Counted from the first letter of the stretch, positions 26,590 through 37,239 are shown. The stretch is DNA of 40,129 nucleotides from Methylococcaceae bacterium (GCA_030699345.1 JAUYMX010000301.1:1-40129); one strand, 5' to 3'. A program made the numbers and translations. Notes: a model not told the origin generated them from the letters alone.

Positions 26590-26911
26590 GAGCTGTCATG
26601 CGTAAATGCGGTGGATGCGCGTTGCTTATCCACCCTACACAATAGACGCATGGCTTTAGTCAGGTTAAAGACTGAATTGAGCCGTCATGCGTAGGCTGGA
26701 TAAGCGCTAGCGCATCCGGCAAATGCGGTGGATGTGCGTTGCTTATCCACCCTACACAATAAACGCATGGCTTCAGTCAGGTTAAAGACTGAATCGAGCC
26801 GTCATGTGTAGGCTGGATAAGCGCTAGCACATCCGGCAAATGCGGTGGATGCGCGTTGCTTATCCACCCTACACAATAAACGCATGGCTTCAGTCAGGTT
26901 AAAGACTGAAT
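26590..26911 (+). repeat. Three tandem copies of a 117-bp palindromic repeat
   Basis: GAGCCGTCATG-type unit starts occur at 26590, 26679 and 26796: the last two units are 117 bp apart and the first lacks 28 bp. Each full unit contains TAGGCTGGATAAGCG and GCTTATCCACCCTAC arms that can pair, followed by CAGTCAGGTTAAAGACTGAA. A reverse-oriented copy lies at 37240-37344, on the other side of the TpsA gene. The unit length, absence of spacers and internal palindromes rule out a CRISPR. Confidence 0.88.
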
Positions 26912-26930
26912 AGTTACAGATTTTTATTGT

Positions 26931-27004
26931 GTTAATGCTAAACCCGTTGCGAGGCGGGGACAGAAAACCGCGGATCTTGCTGAGCAAGACGGCCGGGTTG
27001 CAAC
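26931..27004 (+). promoter_or_regulatory. GEMM-I-like cyclic-di-GMP riboswitch upstream of TpsA
   Basis: The order is a CCCGTT / GGCGGG stem capped by GCGA (GNRA), GGGACAGAAAA, a P3 hairpin TCTTGC-TGA-GCAAGA and GGCCGGGTTGC. P1 is imperfect: GTT and GC (26931-26938) can pair with GCAAC (27000-27004) around a 3-nt bulge. GGGACAGAAAA departs from the usual GGGACGCAAA more than the other two copies. AAGG at 27034 and ATG at 27045 follow within 40 nt. Confidence 0.6.
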
Positions 27005-27044
27005 TAACTAAAGCGTGTTAATTATTTTTGGTAAAGGTAACCCC

Positions 27045-30000
27045 ATGTCTCAGAAAACGCAGCCAACTCAACATAAGCCCGTAGAAAATCAGTTCAGGTT
27101 AAAACCCTCGGTTGCATGTATAAAACTGGTAATCACCGGTGGTTTGTTTGCAAGTGCAGTGGCACCGGTTTATGCCGAATTACCGGTTCCTGTGCCGGGA
27201 CAAGGTTGGGTCAGCTCCGGTAGCGCCAGCAGCCAAGTGTTGGGCAACACCCTGCGTATTGATCAGACCACCGATAAAGCCATTCTTAACTGGCAAAGCT
27301 TTAACGTCGGCAAGGAAAATACTGTGCAGTTTGTGCAGCCCGGTAGCTCGTCAGTCGCACTAAACCGCATTAATCAGGAAAACCCCAGTCGAATTCTTGG
27401 TCAAATTAAAGCCAACGGCCAAGTGTATCTGTACAACAAAAATGGCTTTGTGTTCGGTAAGGATTCGGTGGTCAACACCAACAGTCTACTTGCCAGTACC
27501 CTGAATATCACTGATGACGTATTTAATCGCGGCATTACCCGCGTATTCGATGAAAACGGTAGTGCGGCGCTAGCCATTGAGCCAATGCAGGCAGGCGATG
27601 CGCTGGATCCAAAAAACGCTCAAATCCTGATTGAAGCCGGTGCCAAAATTTCCACCGATAAAAACGGCCGCATCATTATTGTTGCGCCGACTATCGAGAA
27701 CAAAGGCTCGTTGTCTTCTGATACGCAAGGCCAGATTATCTTGGCGGCCAGTCAGGACAAGGTTTATTTACAGGCGGCCGACAAAAATGACCCGTTCGCA
27801 GGCTTGGTTGTGGAAGTCGATACCGGCGGTAAGGTGACCAATGCCGGTGATATTCTGGCGCGGCAAGGTAACGTCACCATGGCCGGTTTTGCTGTCAACC
27901 AGCAAGGCCGTGTCAGAGCAACGACCTCGGTGAGTGTCAATGGCTCGATTCGCTTGTTGGCGCAAGAGCAACATGGCACGCAAGGCAATAAGTTGGTGGC
28001 GACCAAAACTGATCGCGATACCGATCTAAACGACGGTTTGGGCACCAAAGCCACCACTACTTTAGCAACCGGCAGCGTTACCGAAATCGTTGCGGATGTT
28101 GACGGCGGCAGCGCCATTGACGAGCAGGCCCAGCCTGACTCTTATTTGCAGGTGACGGGCAATACCGTACATGTGCAAGCCGGTGCCACCATTAAAGTGC
28201 CGGGCGGCAAAGTAAATATCACCGCGACTGATAATTTGGCTGATGCCAAACAAGGCACCAAAGGCCGAATTCTTGTTGATAAGGGCGCAGTAATTGATGT
28301 GTCCGGCTATAAAAATGTGGCGGCGGCGATGGAGCGTAATGTCGGCGAGATTTCTGCCCAAAGTTATGATTTACGTGATTCCCCGTTACAAAGAACCGGT
28401 GTTTTGAAAGGCGAAACCCTCAAGGTGGATTTGCGTAAGGGCTCAGATATTGTTGATACCAGCGGCGCAGAAGCCCGTATTTCACGTGGCATTAATGAAC
28501 GCTTGGGCGACGGCGGCGAGATTAATCTAACTGCCAGCGGCGATTTGATTATCAACGACGGCGCCAAAATTGATATTTCCGGCGGTTCTGTGGCTTATCA
28601 GGACGGCTACATCAATACCACCAAGCTGCTGACTAGCTATGGACGCATTGTTGATATTAGCGATGCCGATCCCAATGAGCATTATGTGTCTATTTTTGGT
28701 CAGGTTAATGAGAGCCACAAGAAATGGGGCGTCGAAAGAATCTGGAATATGTTGGGTAATGGTGCGGGTCAGTTTCAGCGCGGTTACGTTGCAGGTAAAA
28801 ATGCCGGTATCTTGAATATTAAAGCGCCCAAGGTGGCTTGGAATGGCACGCTAATAGCAGGCAGCAGTGCCGGTCAATTTCAACGCGAGCTGGCGAACAC
28901 GCCTTTCGGAGGCCGCCTTGATGTTGATATGGCGGTTTTCCAGTCAGTGCAAAATGTTAAGTTTCAGAACGCGGGCCAGCAGACGCAACTTGCCCTGGAT
29001 GACCTGTTTCCCGAGCGTGATGCTCAGCAGCCCGCCGACCTGATCTTGTCTGCAGCATTGTTAGGCAATTCCGGAGTCGAAGCGGTATCGGTAAAAACGT
29101 TTGGCGACGCGACGTTGGTTGAAGGCGCCAACATTACCATGCAACCTCGCGGCAGTTTAGCGGTGGAAGCAGGCAATATTGATGTTAACGGCAGTTTTAA
29201 AGCCGCCAGCGGCAGTATCAACTTAAAAGCGGCGACTAATTCGTTATCTGCAAACGCGGGTTTGCTGAACATTAACTCCGGAGCCGTGTTGGATGTCTCG
29301 GGTCGGTGGGTTAACGACATAAAACAAGGGCTGTCTGCATTATTGACCGACCCACTGGCGATTGCAGGTGGATCGGTCAAGGCTGAAGCCGAGGGTGATT
29401 TAAAGGTCAAGGCGGGGTCAGTCATTCGTGCCGATGGCGGTGCCTGGCTGCCGTTGAGTAGTAAATTGCAAGCCGGTACAGGCGGTGACATCACGCTGGC
29501 GGCTAAAGGTGACGGTACTTTTGCATCGACCTTGACGCTAGCTGGAGAAGTCTCAGCTTATGGTTTGGAACAGAACGGCAGTTTAACGCTGGAAAGCGGC
29601 AAAATTATTGTCGGTACGCCCACCGCCGATGATGTCACTGATCAGGCGTTGGTTCTGGGTGTGTCTAATGGCAATTTCGACTTCTCTCAAAAGCTAGCGT
29701 TTAACCAGATTAATTTAGTGGCCGATTTTGACGATTTAACGGTCAAATCTAACGTTAATTTGAATTTGCGGGCGAAAAATCTCCAACTTAAACCTGGCTA
29801 TTTAACAAAAGCTACCGGCAGTTCATTACGCGACTTTACAACGGTTGTTGAATTGCCGGAGCATTTACGCCAACCGCTGCAAATCAATATGGAAGGCAAT
29901 TCCGGGGTAAAGATTGAAACCGGCAGCGCTATACGTACCGATAAGGGCTCTACGATCAGCTTGTTGAGTCAAGCCGGCAGTATTTTCGTTGGTGGTTTGT

Positions 30001-33000
30001 TGGAGGCAGCCGCCGGTCAAATCAAACTGGCGATTAAACCTTCATCTGGTTTGGAATACGATCCTAAGCAAACCATCTGGGTCGGTGGGAACGCCCAATT
30101 ATTAGCGCAAGGCACTACACGGTTGAATCCGGCGGATGCTTTCGGGCATCGTACCGGTGCGGTATTGAATGGTGGTGAAATCAGTTTTGATGCTCAGCGT
30201 GGTGCAGTGGTGCTGGAGCAAGGCTCGCTGCTTGATGTATCAGGCACGAGTGCAACGCTGCATATATTGCAACCGGCAAAGAATGCGGCTGCCGATTACG
30301 TGACGCAAACCATTGCTTCCGACGCCGGTAAAATTAAGCTGACAGCGGCTGAAGGCATTGTCATGGATGGCACGTTGCGTGGTGCGGCGGGCTCGAGCAA
30401 AGCTCATGGCGGCAAGCTGGAAGTCACGCTGGATCAAGCCAAACGCAATCCGCCGGATGATCCGCAAGTCCCTTTTCCTAACAATCCTTTGATAATCAAT
30501 GTGACTCAAGTGGCACGACGTTCATTGGAAGAAGACGTTAACCCCGGTGATGACTTTCCGCTTGCTCTGAATGGACAGGCAACCTTAAACGCCGACAGTA
30601 TTCGTGCCGGCGGTTTTGCCGATCTGAGCCTTAGTACAAAAGATCAGGTGGTGTTTATTGGCGACGTCAATTTAACGACGGCTGAGCGTATCAGCATTGA
30701 TACAAAACTTATCAGTGCTAGTGGTGATAATGGCGGTGACGCCGGTAACATCAATCTCAACACCAACTTCCTGCAGATGGGATCGTCCTTGAATCGGACG
30801 CTTGCCGATTCTGCACAGACCGGCAATGGCCAATTCACCGCCAATGCCAAATGGCTGCAATTAAAAGGCGCGACCCAGTGGGACGGTTTTAAACGCATTG
30901 CGTTGAATAGTGAGCATGATATTCGCACCGTCGGTTTGCGTAACGCTGATGAGCAGCGCGATTTTGCCGGTGGCTTAGTGACGGCGGCTGATCTGGCATT
31001 AAACGCCAGCCAGATTTATCCATCAACATTAACTGATTTCACTTTCGCGGTTAAAAACAACTCCGACGGTAAAATCGATATTACCGGTCGCAACACCGAT
31101 ACCTCGCCATTATCGGCAGGCGGCACATTGACATTTGAAGCGGCGGTTATCAATCAAAAAGGAGTGCTAAAAGCGCCGCTGGGCACGATTAACCTTAAAG
31201 CAAGCAAGAGCTTAACGCTTGAGGACGGCAGCCTGACTTCCGTGTCAGCGAAAGGCCAAACAATTCCATTTGGCGTAACCCAGGGCGGCCTGGATTGGTT
31301 ATATCCGTTGGACACCTTGAGAAACCTGGTGTTCGATGCTGCGCCGGAAAAACGCATGGTGTTATCGGCACCTGAGATTGTCGCCAAACAAGGCAGTGTG
31401 GTTGACATCTCCGGTGGTGGCGATTTGGTTTCATATGAATTTGAGGCTGGCGCAGGTGGTTCTTTTGATTACTTACAACCCGGCAGTGCGTCTTATCAAG
31501 GCGGCTTTGCTGTGTTACCGACCTTGGGTTCACAGCTGGCCCCGTATGACCATTATGAAAGTCAGGGGTTTGCCTACGCGCCCGGTAGTACGGTTTATTT
31601 AAGCGGTAGTCCGGGATTACCTGCCGGTGAGTATGCAATATTACCGGCCCGATATGCGTTGTTGCCGGGGGCATTTTTAATCACGCCGCAAGCCAATACT
31701 CAAGATTTGGCGGTGGCTCAGTACACTGTTGATGGCTTGCCTATCGTACCTGGATACCAAAAGCTTGCGGGTAATGATATTCGTGATGCGCGCACCAGTG
31801 GCTACCGAATTGAAAGCCGGGCGGATGTGCTTCAGCACTCAAAATACAACATAAATACCGCTAATCAATTTTACCAAGCACGCGCCCAGAAGAACGAAAC
31901 AGCGACGCCAGTGTTGCCGATGGATGGCGGGCAAATTTCTTTGATCGCGCAAACAAAACTGATTATGGATGGGCAGTTTATGGTTGATGCCTTAACCGGC
32001 GGCCGCGGCGCTAAAATGGATATTGCCGCCAACCGAATTTCTGTGGTTAATCAATTGAGTGAGACCCCAACTGACGGAATACTAGAAATTTTGGTCGGGG
32101 ATTTAAGCGATTTACATGTCGACAGTTTGTTGCTCGGTGGCGCGCGCAGTCGCAACACAACCAACAGTGCTGAAACCGATATTGATGTGTCCGCTCAAGA
32201 GGTGGTGTTTACAACTAATACCCACTTGCAGGGCCCTGAAATCATACTGGCAGCAACCGGCTTGGTCGAAGTTCAGGCAGGCGCGAGCTTGGATGCCAAT
32301 CAACAAGCCCGAAGCGGCGATAGTGTCTTGAATGTCAAAGGTGATGGTGCCTTGCTGCGGCTGTCTGGTGATAAACAAGTGGTGTTAAATCGTACCGAAA
32401 CGTCCGGCGCTTCCGGCGAATTGAAGCTTGCCGCTGGTTCGACAGTAAAAGCATCAGAGTCAATGTTGCTGGATGCTAGTTATTCGACTGAGATTTTAGG
32501 TGATATTCAAATGCAGGGCGGCTCGTTAAATCTGGGCGCTAATACCATCAACATTGGTGAAGTCGACAATGTAGGCGGCAATGCGCTGAATCTGTCCAAC
32601 CTAAAATTAGCGAATTTGGCTGTCGACGAACTGGTACTGACCGGTCGGGACAGCATTGGTATTTACGGCAATGTCGGCCAGGTCAATGCGGACGGCTCAT
32701 TGATTACCGATATTAATGGCCAGTCGCAAGCTATTAAATTCGATCGCCTGGTCATTAATACGGCAGGATTTACCGGTCACGGCACTGAGTCTGATAGCGC
32801 CAAGCTCCAGGCTGGTAGTTTGACTGTGCAAAACACCGCGGCGGCAACCAATCAGCAAGTTGTTGACGGGCAAGGACAGTTGGAGTTGCAGGCCGATAGC
32901 TTCAAGGTAGGCAGCGGCAACTTCGCGATTCAAGGTTTCAACGGCGTTAACATTAACGCAGCTAAAGAATTCCGGGCTGCCGGTAAGGGCAGTGTCGATG

Positions 33001-36000
33001 TTGCCGCCAATTTAAATGTAACGACAGCGGCGTTGACGGCTGACGGTGGCAGCAATATCAAACTGAATGCGGCAGGTTATCAGGCTCAGTTTAATAGCTT
33101 GAACAGCACGGCTGCGGTTGTAAGTAGTTTCGGTGGTGTGATTGACGTGATTGCCGATGCGATTGGTTTTAATACCAAGGCGGTTTTACCGTCCGGCAGT
33201 TTTGGTTTGCATGCCTTGACCGGCGACGTTACCTTGGGCCAACTGGCTAATGTTGATCTGGCTGGACGAGCCGTGCAATTTGCCGACCAATTCGACTACA
33301 CGCCAGGCGGACATTTTAAAGCGGAGTCAGATCACGGCAAGGTATTAATGGCCGCAGGTTCCATGGTCGATGTTGATAGTGGCGGCGGTAAAGCTGCTGG
33401 CGGTAGCGTTACTTTAAAAGCGCCTGAGCAATCAGTGGTGTTGTCAGGGCAATTACAGGCTGCAGGCGGCAGCGCGACTTTAGATGTGGGTGGGTTTGAT
33501 GCAACGGCGAACTTTGATGGTTTGATGGCGGCGCTAAATAATGCCGGTATTAACCAAGCGATTTATTTCCGTACCCGTAATGCCGACATCGTACAAAGCG
33601 CAGCTGGCAATATCGTTGCCAAAAACGTAACGTTAGTGAGCGATACCGGTGCGATGACCTTGGCTGGCGCAATACATGCCGACGCGGCTGAACAGGGCGG
33701 CAATATTAAACTTTACGCAGGCGATGGCATTACTTTGGCGGCTGGTGCTGATTTGACAGCCTTAGGCACGGCCGTTGGCGCGAAAGGCGGCCAGGTGTTG
33801 TTGTCGTCGGTTGATGGCGATAACGATGGCATTAGCGGTATTGATCTACAGAGCGGTTCGCGTATTGATGTTTCAGGTAACGGCGGTGCGGACGGTGAGG
33901 TGACACTGCGTGCTTTACGCACCGGCACTGGCGTTAACATTCAGCCGGTCGCCGGTACGGTTAGTGGTTTTAGCAAGTTTTATGCAGAGGGTGTTAAACA
34001 ATACAGCAATGCTGATCTGGGTGATGACGGTGAGATTAATAGCGGCGACATCGATTTTATTAAAGCCGAAACCGCTGCATTTATGACAGCCACGAATATG
34101 CAAAATGTCGCGGCAATGGCGCCAGGCTTGCGTTTGACCGCCGGTGTTGAAATCAATTACAGCGGTGATTTAACTCTGAAAGATAAGTGGGATTTTGCCG
34201 ACTGGCGTTATGACGATGTCGCAGATAGCAATGTTTGGGATGATTTGCCAGGCCGTCTGGTGATTAAAACCAGCGGTGACTTTAACGTTAATAAGTCATT
34301 GAGCGATGGCTTTAAAAACCAAAGCTTTACATTTCCTGGATCCACCGCCGGTACAACACAAACGATCAATATTGTCGATAAGCTGCAAGGCGGTGAATCG
34401 TGGTCTTACAACGTGGTGGCGGGTGCAGATGCCAACAGTGCCGACATTAATGCGGCTGGTCAGACTGGCAATTTGGTTATTGGCGCCAATGCCGTTATTC
34501 GTACCGGCAGCGGCGACATGCAAGTGAACGCCGGCGGCGATATTACCTTTACCGATAATACCTCTTCAATTTACAACGCCGGACAGCCGACTGAGACATC
34601 GCCTTACGGTAGCCTGAAAGATCGTTTCGTCGGCTTGCAGTTTTATAGCGAATATCCGGTAGCCGGTGGTGATTTGTCATTGGTAGCAGGCGGTAATATC
34701 AATGGCGCAGTGGCGGCTAATAACGATCTAAACGATTGGTTATTACGTATCGGTACCTGGACTGACTCAGTCGATCATAGCGGGCAAAGACCGACAGCAT
34801 GGGGTGTGGCACTGGGCTATATCACTGGCGCATCAAGTAATCCCGCTAAATCAACCAAACCGTTCTTTCAACAGAATGTCGGATCCTTCGGTGGCGGTAA
34901 TGTCACGGTATCGTCTGGTGGTAATGTCAATAATCTTGACGTGCTGATGCCGACTACCGGCAAGCAGGTCGGCACGGCTGATAACAGCACGGCCAATAGC
35001 TTCAATTTTTTAACTAACCAAGTTGAAGTCAATGGCGGCGGCACTATGCACATTAGCGCTGGCGGCGATATTGCCGGAGGTACTTATTATTTAGGCAAAG
35101 GCACCGGCACGATGACGGCGGGTGGACAAGTGACTGGCGGTAGCAGTTTTGAAAAAGGCCCTGATTTATTGATCGGCGATACTCAGTTTTCTATTAATGC
35201 CGGAAGCGGCGTTAGTTTGACAGGGGTATCTGACCCGATGATCCTGCACAAAGCGGATGTCAATTTTTTCAGTTACAGCGCCGCTAGTGCGTTGAATGTG
35301 GCGTCGTTGTCAGGTGATGTGCTGTTAGGCGCAGATGGCAGTATTTTTCCGAGAAGTAATCCCAACAGTAATCAACAAACACTGGCGCGCATTTATCCTG
35401 CATCGCTACATGCCAGCGCCTTTGGCGGCAATATTGAGCTGACGGATGAGATCATCCTGTTTCCATCCGCAGATGCTGAGTTGAGCTTGTTTGCCGAGCA
35501 GGACATTACTGCTGAAGTGGGGATTAGGCTGGGTATGTCGGATGGGGATCGTTCTTTATTGCCTAGCGCGGTAATTCCGGTGACGCGTAGCAATATGTCG
35601 GCAGTCATAGGCAGAATCGATCCGTTTGGTGGTGATCCGAAGCTGTTGCATGCCACCGTGCCGGTGCATAAAAATGATACTCAACCGGCGCGACTGGTTA
35701 CCCGTCAGGGCGATATAGAAAACATCGGTTTTAATCTAGCGAAAAAGGCGATAGTTAAGGCTGGGAAAGATATAACCAATTTATCGCTGGCTATCCAGCA
35801 CGTAAATGCGGGCGATGTAACGTTAATCGAAGCGGGCCGAGATCTACGTGATACCAGCGATCGCGATCCAGCGACCGGTGCATTGTTGAATAACTCCGCC
35901 AAGATTGAAATCAGCGGCCCTGGCGAAGTGCTGGTTAAAACCGGTCGCAATGTTGATTTGGGGGCATCTGAGGGTATTTCGACAGTGGGCAACGTGGTTA

Positions 36001-37106
36001 ATACCAGTTTGCCGGAGCAAGGCGCAAATTTAACTATTTTGGCCGGTGCCAACGGAGAGCTTAACTATGCGGGCTTTATCGATGCTTATTTGCAAAACAA
36101 CGATCAATACAGCCAGGGTTACCAACAGGCTACATTGTTGATAAGCGATTTTATGCGGCAAACCTTAAATGACAATTCGTTGAGTGATGCCGCCGCAATG
36201 GAAGCATTTGCCCAGCTGAAGAGCGAAGATTTCGTGGCGATTCAGCCGCAGCTTAACGCTATTGTTCAGCCCGTGCTTTTCAACGAGATCAGGGAGAATG
36301 GTAAGGCATCGGCAAAGGCGGGCTCGTTAGATTTTAAACGCGGATTTGCGGCAATAGAGACGTTGTTTCCCGGTAGTGATTGGAAGGGTGATCTCAGTTT
36401 GTTTTTTAGCAAAATCCAAACCATAGATGGCGGCGATATTAATCTGATAGTGCCCGGCGGACAGGTTAATGCCGGGTTGGCGGCCTCTTTCTCCGGCGCT
36501 AAATCCGCATCTGAATTGGGGATTGTCGCGCAACGTTCAGGCGATATAAACGCACTGGTACGTGACGATTTTCTCATCAACCAATCACGGGTATTTGCGT
36601 TGGACGGCGGCAATATTTTAATGCTGTCTACTGAAGGCAATATCGATGCCGGTCGTGGTGCCAAATCAGCGATTGCGGCGCCGCCGCCGGTGATTAGTTT
36701 TGATGAGAACGGCAACCTGAAAATTGAATTTCCGCCGGTGGTGTCTGGTAGTGGTATTCGTACTGCGGCCAGTTCAGAAGGAGTTAAACCGGGGGGCGTT
36801 TCTTTGTTTGCGCCGCATGGTGTGATTGATGCGGGTGAGGCCGGGATTGATTCAGGTGGCTTTGCTGACATTATTGGAACCTTAGCGAATGCGAGCAATT
36901 TTAAAAGTGATGGCCCTGTGTCCGGCGTTGCGCCACCACCGGCCAGTGTTGCGGCCGGTATGACAGGCACCAGTAATACGACCGCGGGTGTCAGTCAGGG
37001 GGCGGAAAGCTCGGTTAACAGTGATGTGGGTAAAGATGCCGGTGATGCGTTAGCAAAAGCAATATTGGGACTGTTGAGTGTAGACGTGCTTGGTTTTGGT
37101 GAATAG
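27045..37106 (+). CDS. Giant two-partner secretion exoprotein (TpsA, filamentous-haemagglutinin-like)
   Basis: From the ATG at 27045, with AAGG seven bases before it (an in-frame GTG lies 30 bp upstream), this is 3353 residues. It has a long signal peptide cleaved near PVYA (44), then the TPS domain: VLGNTLRIDQTTDKAILNWQ, SSSVALNRINQENPSRILGQ and NKNGFVFGKDSVVNTNSLLA, with the NxNG element at about residue 131. The body is a repetitive beta-helix with GAKIDISGGS-type turns throughout. A calcium-binding-like loop (DLGDDGEINSGDIDFIK) begins at about residue 2324. The C-terminal part (GSGIRTAASSEGVKPGGVSL, APHGVIDAGEAGI) matches the end of large haemagglutinin-like proteins. It is exported by the upstream TpsB and is probably an adhesin or matrix protein. 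PdtA of P. aeruginosa is a comparable phosphate-regulated protein. Confidence 0.93.
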   Translation: MSQKTQPTQHKPVENQFRLKPSVACIKLVITGGLFASAVAPVYAELPVPVPGQGWVSSGSASSQVLGNTLRIDQTTDKAILNWQSFNVGKENTVQFVQPGSSSVALNRINQENPSRILGQIKANGQVYLYNKNGFVFGKDSVVNTNSLLASTLNITDDVFNRGITRVFDENGSAALAIEPMQAGDALDPKNAQILIEAGAKISTDKNGRIIIVAPTIENKGSLSSDTQGQIILAASQDKVYLQAADKNDPFAGLVVEVDTGGKVTNAGDILARQGNVTMAGFAVNQQGRVRATTSVSVNGSIRLLAQEQHGTQGNKLVATKTDRDTDLNDGLGTKATTTLATGSVTEIVADVDGGSAIDEQAQPDSYLQVTGNTVHVQAGATIKVPGGKVNITATDNLADAKQGTKGRILVDKGAVIDVSGYKNVAAAMERNVGEISAQSYDLRDSPLQRTGVLKGETLKVDLRKGSDIVDTSGAEARISRGINERLGDGGEINLTASGDLIINDGAKIDISGGSVAYQDGYINTTKLLTSYGRIVDISDADPNEHYVSIFGQVNESHKKWGVERIWNMLGNGAGQFQRGYVAGKNAGILNIKAPKVAWNGTLIAGSSAGQFQRELANTPFGGRLDVDMAVFQSVQNVKFQNAGQQTQLALDDLFPERDAQQPADLILSAALLGNSGVEAVSVKTFGDATLVEGANITMQPRGSLAVEAGNIDVNGSFKAASGSINLKAATNSLSANAGLLNINSGAVLDVSGRWVNDIKQGLSALLTDPLAIAGGSVKAEAEGDLKVKAGSVIRADGGAWLPLSSKLQAGTGGDITLAAKGDGTFASTLTLAGEVSAYGLEQNGSLTLESGKIIVGTPTADDVTDQALVLGVSNGNFDFSQKLAFNQINLVADFDDLTVKSNVNLNLRAKNLQLKPGYLTKATGSSLRDFTTVVELPEHLRQPLQINMEGNSGVKIETGSAIRTDKGSTISLLSQAGSIFVGGLLEAAAGQIKLAIKPSSGLEYDPKQTIWVGGNAQLLAQGTTRLNPADAFGHRTGAVLNGGEISFDAQRGAVVLEQGSLLDVSGTSATLHILQPAKNAAADYVTQTIASDAGKIKLTAAEGIVMDGTLRGAAGSSKAHGGKLEVTLDQAKRNPPDDPQVPFPNNPLIINVTQVARRSLEEDVNPGDDFPLALNGQATLNADSIRAGGFADLSLSTKDQVVFIGDVNLTTAERISIDTKLISASGDNGGDAGNINLNTNFLQMGSSLNRTLADSAQTGNGQFTANAKWLQLKGATQWDGFKRIALNSEHDIRTVGLRNADEQRDFAGGLVTAADLALNASQIYPSTLTDFTFAVKNNSDGKIDITGRNTDTSPLSAGGTLTFEAAVINQKGVLKAPLGTINLKASKSLTLEDGSLTSVSAKGQTIPFGVTQGGLDWLYPLDTLRNLVFDAAPEKRMVLSAPEIVAKQGSVVDISGGGDLVSYEFEAGAGGSFDYLQPGSASYQGGFAVLPTLGSQLAPYDHYESQGFAYAPGSTVYLSGSPGLPAGEYAILPARYALLPGAFLITPQANTQDLAVAQYTVDGLPIVPGYQKLAGNDIRDARTSGYRIESRADVLQHSKYNINTANQFYQARAQKNETATPVLPMDGGQISLIAQTKLIMDGQFMVDALTGGRGAKMDIAANRISVVNQLSETPTDGILEILVGDLSDLHVDSLLLGGARSRNTTNSAETDIDVSAQEVVFTTNTHLQGPEIILAATGLVEVQAGASLDANQQARSGDSVLNVKGDGALLRLSGDKQVVLNRTETSGASGELKLAAGSTVKASESMLLDASYSTEILGDIQMQGGSLNLGANTINIGEVDNVGGNALNLSNLKLANLAVDELVLTGRDSIGIYGNVGQVNADGSLITDINGQSQAIKFDRLVINTAGFTGHGTESDSAKLQAGSLTVQNTAAATNQQVVDGQGQLELQADSFKVGSGNFAIQGFNGVNINAAKEFRAAGKGSVDVAANLNVTTAALTADGGSNIKLNAAGYQAQFNSLNSTAAVVSSFGGVIDVIADAIGFNTKAVLPSGSFGLHALTGDVTLGQLANVDLAGRAVQFADQFDYTPGGHFKAESDHGKVLMAAGSMVDVDSGGGKAAGGSVTLKAPEQSVVLSGQLQAAGGSATLDVGGFDATANFDGLMAALNNAGINQAIYFRTRNADIVQSAAGNIVAKNVTLVSDTGAMTLAGAIHADAAEQGGNIKLYAGDGITLAAGADLTALGTAVGAKGGQVLLSSVDGDNDGISGIDLQSGSRIDVSGNGGADGEVTLRALRTGTGVNIQPVAGTVSGFSKFYAEGVKQYSNADLGDDGEINSGDIDFIKAETAAFMTATNMQNVAAMAPGLRLTAGVEINYSGDLTLKDKWDFADWRYDDVADSNVWDDLPGRLVIKTSGDFNVNKSLSDGFKNQSFTFPGSTAGTTQTINIVDKLQGGESWSYNVVAGADANSADINAAGQTGNLVIGANAVIRTGSGDMQVNAGGDITFTDNTSSIYNAGQPTETSPYGSLKDRFVGLQFYSEYPVAGGDLSLVAGGNINGAVAANNDLNDWLLRIGTWTDSVDHSGQRPTAWGVALGYITGASSNPAKSTKPFFQQNVGSFGGGNVTVSSGGNVNNLDVLMPTTGKQVGTADNSTANSFNFLTNQVEVNGGGTMHISAGGDIAGGTYYLGKGTGTMTAGGQVTGGSSFEKGPDLLIGDTQFSINAGSGVSLTGVSDPMILHKADVNFFSYSAASALNVASLSGDVLLGADGSIFPRSNPNSNQQTLARIYPASLHASAFGGNIELTDEIILFPSADAELSLFAEQDITAEVGIRLGMSDGDRSLLPSAVIPVTRSNMSAVIGRIDPFGGDPKLLHATVPVHKNDTQPARLVTRQGDIENIGFNLAKKAIVKAGKDITNLSLAIQHVNAGDVTLIEAGRDLRDTSDRDPATGALLNNSAKIEISGPGEVLVKTGRNVDLGASEGISTVGNVVNTSLPEQGANLTILAGANGELNYAGFIDAYLQNNDQYSQGYQQATLLISDFMRQTLNDNSLSDAAAMEAFAQLKSEDFVAIQPQLNAIVQPVLFNEIRENGKASAKAGSLDFKRGFAAIETLFPGSDWKGDLSLFFSKIQTIDGGDINLIVPGGQVNAGLAASFSGAKSASELGIVAQRSGDINALVRDDFLINQSRVFALDGGNILMLSTEGNIDAGRGAKSAIAAPPPVISFDENGNLKIEFPPVVSGSGIRTAASSEGVKPGGVSLFAPHGVIDAGEAGIDSGGFADIIGTLANASNFKSDGPVSGVAPPPASVAAGMTGTSNTTAGVSQGAESSVNSDVGKDAGDALAKAILGLLSVDVLGFGE

Positions 37107-37142
37107 GCGTAAAAGTCCTAATGGGTGAGAAATTGGATTCAA

Positions 37143-37211
37143 GGTAGGGGCGAATTTGTTCGCCTGGTAGCTTCAAGGTAATCTGGCCGGGCGAATGAAT
37201 TCGCCCCTACC
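37143..37211. repeat. REP-like palindrome
   Basis: GGTAGGGGCGAATTTGTTCG (from 37143) pairs with CGAATGAATTCGCCCCTACC (ending 37211). It is the long-loop form of the 45-bp palindromes at 8275 and 21440. Confidence 0.8.
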
Positions 37212-37239
37212 TCAGAAAAATTCATCAAAGCCAAACAAG

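Noticed and set aside
26590..26911. Tandem repeats considered as a CRISPR array
   Set aside because: Units are 117 bp with internal palindromes and no unique spacers, and no cas genes are present.
27015..27044. GTG at 27015 as the TpsA start
   Set aside because: It lacks a ribosome-binding site and lies just after the riboswitch-like fold, while the ATG at 27045 has AAGG at a good spacing and begins a normal long signal peptide.
36266..36970. 234-residue antisense reading frame inside the TpsA gene
   Set aside because: It lies wholly opposite a well-supported coding frame and its product has no recognisable motif; the repetitive TpsA composition keeps the antisense frame open.
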